Source: DASUPK01 sp963795665 | GTDB lineage: Bacteria; Actinomycetota; Thermoleophilia; Solirubrobacterales; 70-9 | Direction of reading: 5' to 3' | Assembly (NCBI GenBank): GCA_963795665.1 | Contig: CAWCIP010000002.1 | Coordinates: forward strand, 124,001 to 188,000 | Length of the DNA stretch: 64,000 nucleotides | In this document: piece by piece, positions 60,268 through 64,000 of the stretch | Numbering within the stretch: the first letter of the stretch is position 1 | How the letters are laid out: each line of letters opens with the position of its first letter | Position numbers and translations under genes: made by a program | Notes under the pieces: model-generated | The model's database searches: none | Told to the model about the DNA's origin: nothing | The model's input: only the letters and a program-made list of their open reading frames with translations

Positions 60268-61047
60268 ATGGCCGACGAGCTGCTCTACGAGGTCAAGGAC
60301 GGCGTCGCGACGGCGACGCTCAACCGGCCCGACCAGCGCAATGCGCTGAACGGAGAGTTGCTCGCGGGGCTGGTCGAGGCGATGAAGAAGGCCCGCGACG
60401 ACGACGCCGTGCGGGCCGTGGTCCTCACCGGCGCCGGCGACAAGGTCTTCTGTGCGGGTGCCGACCTGGGCGGCTTCGCGGCCGACGCCCCGCTCGTCGA
60501 CAAGCACTTCGCGTCCGATCTATTCCTGGAGTTCTTCCGGCTGATGCCGCGGCTCGGCAAGCCCTCGCTCTGCGCGGCGAACGGCCACGTGCTGGCGGGC
60601 GGCATGGGGCTGGCGCTGTCCTGCGACCTGCTGATCGCGAAGGAGGGTGCGCGCTTCGGCACTCCCGAGATCAACGTCGGCGCCTTCCCCTACATGATCA
60701 TGTCGATCATCTACCGCAACGTCCCGCGGAAGAAGGTCAACGAGATGATGCTGCTCGGCGAGCAGATCTCGGCGGAGCAGGCCGTCGAGTACGGCCTCGC
60801 CAACAAGGTCGTCCCGGCCGGCGAGTTCAACGCGGCGGTGGCCGCCTGGGCCGGCCAGCTCGCCTCGAAGAGCCCGGTGCTGATGCGCCTCGGCCACGAC
60901 GCGATGTACCGCCAGCAGGACATGGCGATCGACGACGCCCTCGAGTACCTGCGCTCGCAGCTCTCCCTCACCTTTACGACCGAGGACATCCAGGAGGGCG
61001 TCAAAGCCTTCTTCGAGAAACGCGAGCCCGAATGGAAGGGGCGCTGA
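60268..61047 (+). CDS. Enoyl-CoA hydratase/isomerase
   Basis: This 259-residue crotonase has CAGADLGGFAADAP and NGHVLAGGMGLALSCDLLIA for the oxyanion hole. Glu in TPEINVG and Glu in KKVNEMMLLGEQ align with both catalytic glutamates of rat crotonase, unlike the ScpB-like protein at 36.2 kb. It hydrates 2-enoyl-CoA in beta-oxidation or a related breakdown path. It is the first gene of a five-gene unit with accD-like, SnoaL, unknown and BKACE genes. The following gene begins one base after its stop. Confidence 0.92.
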   Translation: MADELLYEVKDGVATATLNRPDQRNALNGELLAGLVEAMKKARDDDAVRAVVLTGAGDKVFCAGADLGGFAADAPLVDKHFASDLFLEFFRLMPRLGKPSLCAANGHVLAGGMGLALSCDLLIAKEGARFGTPEINVGAFPYMIMSIIYRNVPRKKVNEMMLLGEQISAEQAVEYGLANKVVPAGEFNAAVAAWAGQLASKSPVLMRLGHDAMYRQQDMAIDDALEYLRSQLSLTFTTEDIQEGVKAFFEKREPEWKGR

Positions 61048-61048
61048 A

Positions 61049-62686
61049 TTGGCAGCCACCGACGAGACCAAGGCTTCACAAGAACACCAGGGAGAGGCCC
61101 CCGAGGCGCCCGACACCGTCGAGGCCGGCGAGGACACCGGAATGAAGGCGCTCACCGAGGATGTCCACGCCCGCCGGGAGAAGGCGAAGCTCGGCGGGGG
61201 CGAGGAGAAGATCGCCCTCCAGCACGAGCGCGGCAAGCTGACTGCACGCGAGCGGCTTGACCTCCTCTGCGACCCGGGCACCTTCGTCGAGATCGGCATC
61301 CACGGCCGCCCCCACTTCTCCCAGCGGAACATGGAGGGCAAGGACGCGCCCGCCGACGGCGTGATCACCGGCTGGGGCGACGTCGACGGCCGCCGCTGCT
61401 GCATCGCCGCCTACGACTTCACCGTGATGGCGGGGTCGATGGGCGCGACCGGCGAGCTCAAGGTGAGCCGCCTGCGCGAGATGGCGCTGAGCAAGCGCAT
61501 GCCCTTCATCTGGCTGCTCGACTCGGCCGGCGCCCGCATCCAGGAGGCGGCGGGGTCGCTCTTCGCCGGCTCCGGCCACCTCTTCCAGGAGGAGGTCGTG
61601 ATGTCGGGAGTGATCCCGATGGTCGCGGCCATGCTCGGCCCCTGCGCGGCCGGCACCGCCTACATCCCGGCTCTCTCCGACTTCGTCCCGATGGTGGTCG
61701 GGCAGGGGGCGATGGCGCTCGCCGGTCCCCACCTGACCAAGGCCGTCACCGGCGAGGACATCTCCATGGAGGAGCTCGGCGGGGCCAAGGTCCACTGCCG
61801 CAAGTCGGGCGTCGGCGACCTCGAGGTGAAGGACGACGAGGAGTGCATCCAGGTCGTCAAGGACTACCTCTCCTACTTCCCGGCGAACTGCGAGGAGCCC
61901 GCGCCGGTGCGGGAAGCCGAGGACCCCGAGGACCGGATGTCGGAGAAGCTCCTCGACATCGTCCCCGAGTCCGCGCGGCACCCCTACGACATGTACGAGG
62001 TGATCCGGGAGATCGTCGACGACGGCGAGTTCTTCGACATCAAGCCCAAGTTCGCGAAGACGATCATCACCTGCCTGGCGCGCTTCGGCGGGCAGCCGGT
62101 GGGCATCGTCGCCAACCAGCCGAAGCAGCTGGGCGGCATCCTCGAGAACGACTCGGCCGACAAGGCGGCGCGCTTCATCAATCTCTGCGACGCCTTCAAC
62201 ATCCCCCTCGTCTTCCTCCAGGACGTGCCGGGCTTCATGGTCGGCTCGAAGGTCGAGCACGCGGGGATCATTCGCCACGGAGCCAAGATGCTCTACGCCG
62301 TATCGCGGGCGACGGTGCCGAAGGTGACCGTCGTAGTCCGCAAGGCCTACGGCGCCGGCTACTACGTGATGAACGGCAAGGCGTATGAGCCCGATCTGAT
62401 CGTCGCCTGGCCGTCCGCCGAGATCTCGGTGATGGGTGCCGAGGGCGCGGTCAACATCATCGGCCGCTCGGCGATCGAGGCCTCGGAGAACCCCGAGGAG
62501 ACGCGCGAGCAGATGCTCGATGCCGTCCGCAAGCAGATCGATCCCTACATCGCCGCCGGCAACGCGATGATCGACGACATCATCGACCCGCGCGAGACGC
62601 GGCCGACGATCATCCGCGGACTCCGGATGGCCGCCGACAAGCGGATCGAGCGGCCCTGGAAGAAGCACGGGGTGATGCCGGTATGA
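61049..62686 (+). CDS. Acyl-CoA carboxylase, carboxyltransferase (beta) subunit
   Basis: This 545-residue protein transfers carboxyl from biotin to an acyl-CoA. It has the two crotonase-like halves of carboxyltransferases: LTARERLDLLCDPGTFVEIG, DSAGARIQEAAGSLFAGSG in the N-domain, and LQDVPGFMVGSKVEHAGIIRHGAKML with RKAYGAGYYVMNG in the C-domain. The closest class is propionyl-/methylcrotonyl-type. It needs a biotin-carrier partner that is not adjacent; the carrier at 37.2 kb is one candidate. The TTG start has GGGGCGCTGAA upstream. Confidence 0.93.
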   Translation: MAATDETKASQEHQGEAPEAPDTVEAGEDTGMKALTEDVHARREKAKLGGGEEKIALQHERGKLTARERLDLLCDPGTFVEIGIHGRPHFSQRNMEGKDAPADGVITGWGDVDGRRCCIAAYDFTVMAGSMGATGELKVSRLREMALSKRMPFIWLLDSAGARIQEAAGSLFAGSGHLFQEEVVMSGVIPMVAAMLGPCAAGTAYIPALSDFVPMVVGQGAMALAGPHLTKAVTGEDISMEELGGAKVHCRKSGVGDLEVKDDEECIQVVKDYLSYFPANCEEPAPVREAEDPEDRMSEKLLDIVPESARHPYDMYEVIREIVDDGEFFDIKPKFAKTIITCLARFGGQPVGIVANQPKQLGGILENDSADKAARFINLCDAFNIPLVFLQDVPGFMVGSKVEHAGIIRHGAKMLYAVSRATVPKVTVVVRKAYGAGYYVMNGKAYEPDLIVAWPSAEISVMGAEGAVNIIGRSAIEASENPEETREQMLDAVRKQIDPYIAAGNAMIDDIIDPRETRPTIIRGLRMAADKRIERPWKKHGVMPV

Positions 62687-63090
62687 ACGACGCTCCATTG
62701 GATGTCGCCCGCCGGGGCTATGCGTGCTGGGAGGCGGGCGACTTCGACGGGATGCTCGAGCTGGCGACGCCCGACTTCGAGTTCGTCCCGGCCATCGCCG
62801 CCACCGTTGAGGGCGGTTCGATCAAGGGCCACGACGCGTTCCGCCGCTTCTTCGCCGACCTGGACGAGACCTGGGAGACCTTCCGGATCAGCGCCGATGA
62901 TTTCCGCGAAGCAGGCGGACGGGTGATGTCGATTGGACGGCTCACCGCCAAGGGCCGAGGCAGCGAGCTCGAGCTCGACCAACCGATCTACACGGTCCTC
63001 TGGTTCCAGGGCGATCGGATCGCGCGAATGCAGAGCTTCCTCGAGGAATCCGCAGCTCAAACCGCGTTCGAGGAGAGCACGCCAGCATGA
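62683..63090 (+). CDS. SnoaL-like protein
   Basis: This 135-residue NTF2-fold protein has the opening helix RRGYACWEAGDFDGMLELAT and the pair FRRFFADLDETWETFRIS, then a strand QPIYTVLWFQGDRIARMQSF. Its ATG overlaps the carboxyltransferase stop (ATGA) and its own stop overlaps the next gene likewise, so it is part of the operon. Function is unknown; a dehydratase, isomerase or ligand-binding role in the same acyl-CoA pathway is possible. Confidence 0.82.
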   Translation: MNDAPLDVARRGYACWEAGDFDGMLELATPDFEFVPAIAATVEGGSIKGHDAFRRFFADLDETWETFRISADDFREAGGRVMSIGRLTAKGRGSELELDQPIYTVLWFQGDRIARMQSFLEESAAQTAFEESTPA

Positions 63091-63380
63091 GCGTGGCTCG
63101 CGTCAGCCTCACCCACGAGAACGTCGCCTATGCCGGAGTCATTGGGTTCGACGGTGAAGTGCTGGAGATCCTCGGGTTCGCGGACACCGCGTCTCACCGC
63201 ATGCCCATCGAGTTGATCGACGAGGTCGAGGTGAGCGCTCGGGAATTCAACGCCTTCAGCAATCCCGCCAAGGGAGATTCCTACGGGATCCAACTCGCGA
63301 TCGATGCGAGCGATGACGAGATATCGGCGCTGGAGGAGCTCGCCGATGCCGTCCGAAACGCATCGAGGGGTGGCGCATGA
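63087..63380 (+). CDS. Small hypothetical protein, possibly PH-like
   Basis: This 97-residue soluble protein, with no family I can name, contains alternating strands (VARVSLTHENVAYAGVIGF, EVLEILGFADTASHRMPIEL) and a C-terminal helix (DEISALEELADAVRNAS). The beta-rich start and helical end resemble bacterial PH-like domains. It is translationally coupled to both neighbours by 4-base ATGA overlaps. It may bind a lipid or a partner enzyme. Confidence 0.65.
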   Translation: MSVARVSLTHENVAYAGVIGFDGEVLEILGFADTASHRMPIELIDEVEVSAREFNAFSNPAKGDSYGIQLAIDASDDEISALEELADAVRNASRGGA

Positions 63381-64000
63381 GCCGCTTCGAGGATCCGGTG
63401 ATCATCAGCAACTCGATCTCGGGGGCGATCGCCAACCGCGAACAGTGCCCGGCGATCCCCTACACACCCGAGGAGTACGCGGCCGAGGCGCGACGGGCGG
63501 TCGACGAGGGCGCCTCGCAGATCCACATCCACGCCCGCACCCCCGATGGCACGCCGTCGTATGAGATCGAGGATTTCCAGGCGATCACCGAGGCGATCAG
63601 GGCCGAGGTCGACGACGTGATCATCAACTACTCGACCGGCGCGATCGGCGTGCCGATCGAGAAGCGGCTCGAGTACCTGCGCGCGCTGCGGCCCGACGTC
63701 GCGGCTCTGAACATGAGCTCGATGAACTACGCCAAGTACTCCCGGCGGCGCAAGGACTTCGTCTTCAAGGCGGTCTTCGAGAACAGCTTCGACACGATCA
63801 CGGCGTTCCTGACCGAGATGAACGAGCTCGGGATCCAGCCCGAGCACGAGTGCTTCGACGCCGGCCACGTCGCCAACCTCGATCCCTACCTCGACATGGG
63901 CCTGCTCGAGCCGCCGTTGCAGATCTCCCTGGTGATGGGCGTCAACGGCGGGATCCGGCCGAACGCGCGCAACGTCGCCTTCATGTCGGAGCAGATTCCA
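63377..64000 (+). CDS. BKACE family (DUF849) 3-keto acid cleavage enzyme, partial, C-terminus beyond window
   Basis: 208 residues of a roughly 300-residue TIM-barrel enzyme are visible. The zinc pair His50-x-His52 (QIHIHART) and NYSTGAIG match beta-keto acid cleavage enzymes related to 3-keto-5-aminohexanoate cleavage enzyme Kce. These use acetyl-CoA and a beta-keto acid to give acetoacetate plus a new CoA ester. The specific keto acid cannot be told. Its start overlaps the upstream gene by four bases. It suggests the operon degrades a branched or amino-derived acyl compound. Confidence 0.88.
   Translation, partial: MSRFEDPVIISNSISGAIANREQCPAIPYTPEEYAAEARRAVDEGASQIHIHARTPDGTPSYEIEDFQAITEAIRAEVDDVIINYSTGAIGVPIEKRLEYLRALRPDVAALNMSSMNYAKYSRRRKDFVFKAVFENSFDTITAFLTEMNELGIQPEHECFDAGHVANLDPYLDMGLLEPPLQISLVMGVNGGIRPNARNVAFMSEQIP

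Noticed and set aside
1..64000. CRISPR array or other interspersed repeat array
   Set aside because: No regularly spaced repeats of 20-40 bases were seen by eye on either strand.

Overview
The window is uniformly GC-rich, gene-dense and actinobacterial in character. It has GTG/TTG starts, many 4-base stop/start overlaps, six tandem MCE genes, MMPL transporters, TetR and MarR regulators and much acyl-CoA metabolism. Two damaged secreted proteins carry Ig-like and GKAKRKLLRKGRVKV-type repeats that I associate with Thermoleophilia/Solirubrobacterales. That placement is inference; no rRNA is present to test it.

Layout. 1-7.6 kb: a long-chain acyl-CoA ligase cut by the left edge, a small HTH protein, a Nif3-like metalloprotein divergent from a small protein plus a DsbA-like thiol protein, two secreted proteins broken by many indels, and tRNA-Pro(CGG). 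7.6-11.2 kb: SnoaL-like protein, TVP38/VTT membrane protein, Mn-type superoxide dismutase, and a cholesterol-oxidase-like GMC flavoprotein with a four-cysteine cluster. 11.4-22.2 kb: six consecutive MCE genes, an SCP2-like sterol-carrier protein and an unknown protein in one operon, with no YrbE permease or ATPase beside them. 22.2-31.5 kb: FMN-binding split-barrel protein, membrane protein, Nudix hydrolase, rubredoxin, then a biotin locus in which bioA and bioB-bioF-bioD are separated by a MarR-MFS efflux pair. 31.5-37.3 kb: GH3 hydrolase, sigma-70 factor, MMPL transporter, 2TM protein, a ScpB-like crotonase and a stand-alone biotin carrier protein. 37.3-42.9 kb: glycosyltransferase, glycerol kinase, acyltransferase, lactonase-type MBL hydrolase, SDR and methyltransferase. 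42.9-49.3 kb: FabG-like SDR, thioesterase, MFS, MMPL, a DUF4242 protein and a TetR regulator with matching operators. 49.3-53.1 kb: two acyl-CoA dehydrogenases (one frameshifted), a SnoaL protein and two YCII/DGPF proteins with ECF42-type promoters. 53.2-60.1 kb: P450, GGDEF/HD-GYP, MMPL and P450 genes, nearly all broken by indels. 60.2-64 kb: an overlapping operon of enoyl-CoA hydratase, acyl-CoA carboxylase beta subunit, SnoaL, unknown and a BKACE enzyme cut by the right edge.

How it fits together. The dominant theme is lipid and acyl-CoA handling: acyl activation, uptake (MCE/SCP2), oxidation (GMC, acyl-CoA dehydrogenases, hydratases, SDRs), carboxylation that needs biotin (biotin synthesis genes, a biotin carrier, a carboxyltransferase) and glycerolipid assembly (glycerol kinase to acyltransferase). 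The best regulatory signals are a TetR operator set at 48.2/49.3 kb, a MarR inverted repeat plus CRP-type site at 25.87 kb, paired ECF42-like promoters at 50.96/51.38 kb, and a GTGTC-N-GACAC array at the GMC start.

Two stretches (3.4-7.5 kb and 53.2-59.1 kb) contain many frame changes but intact motifs and almost no in-frame nonsense codons. They could be real decay or locally poor sequence; the pattern favours poor sequence.
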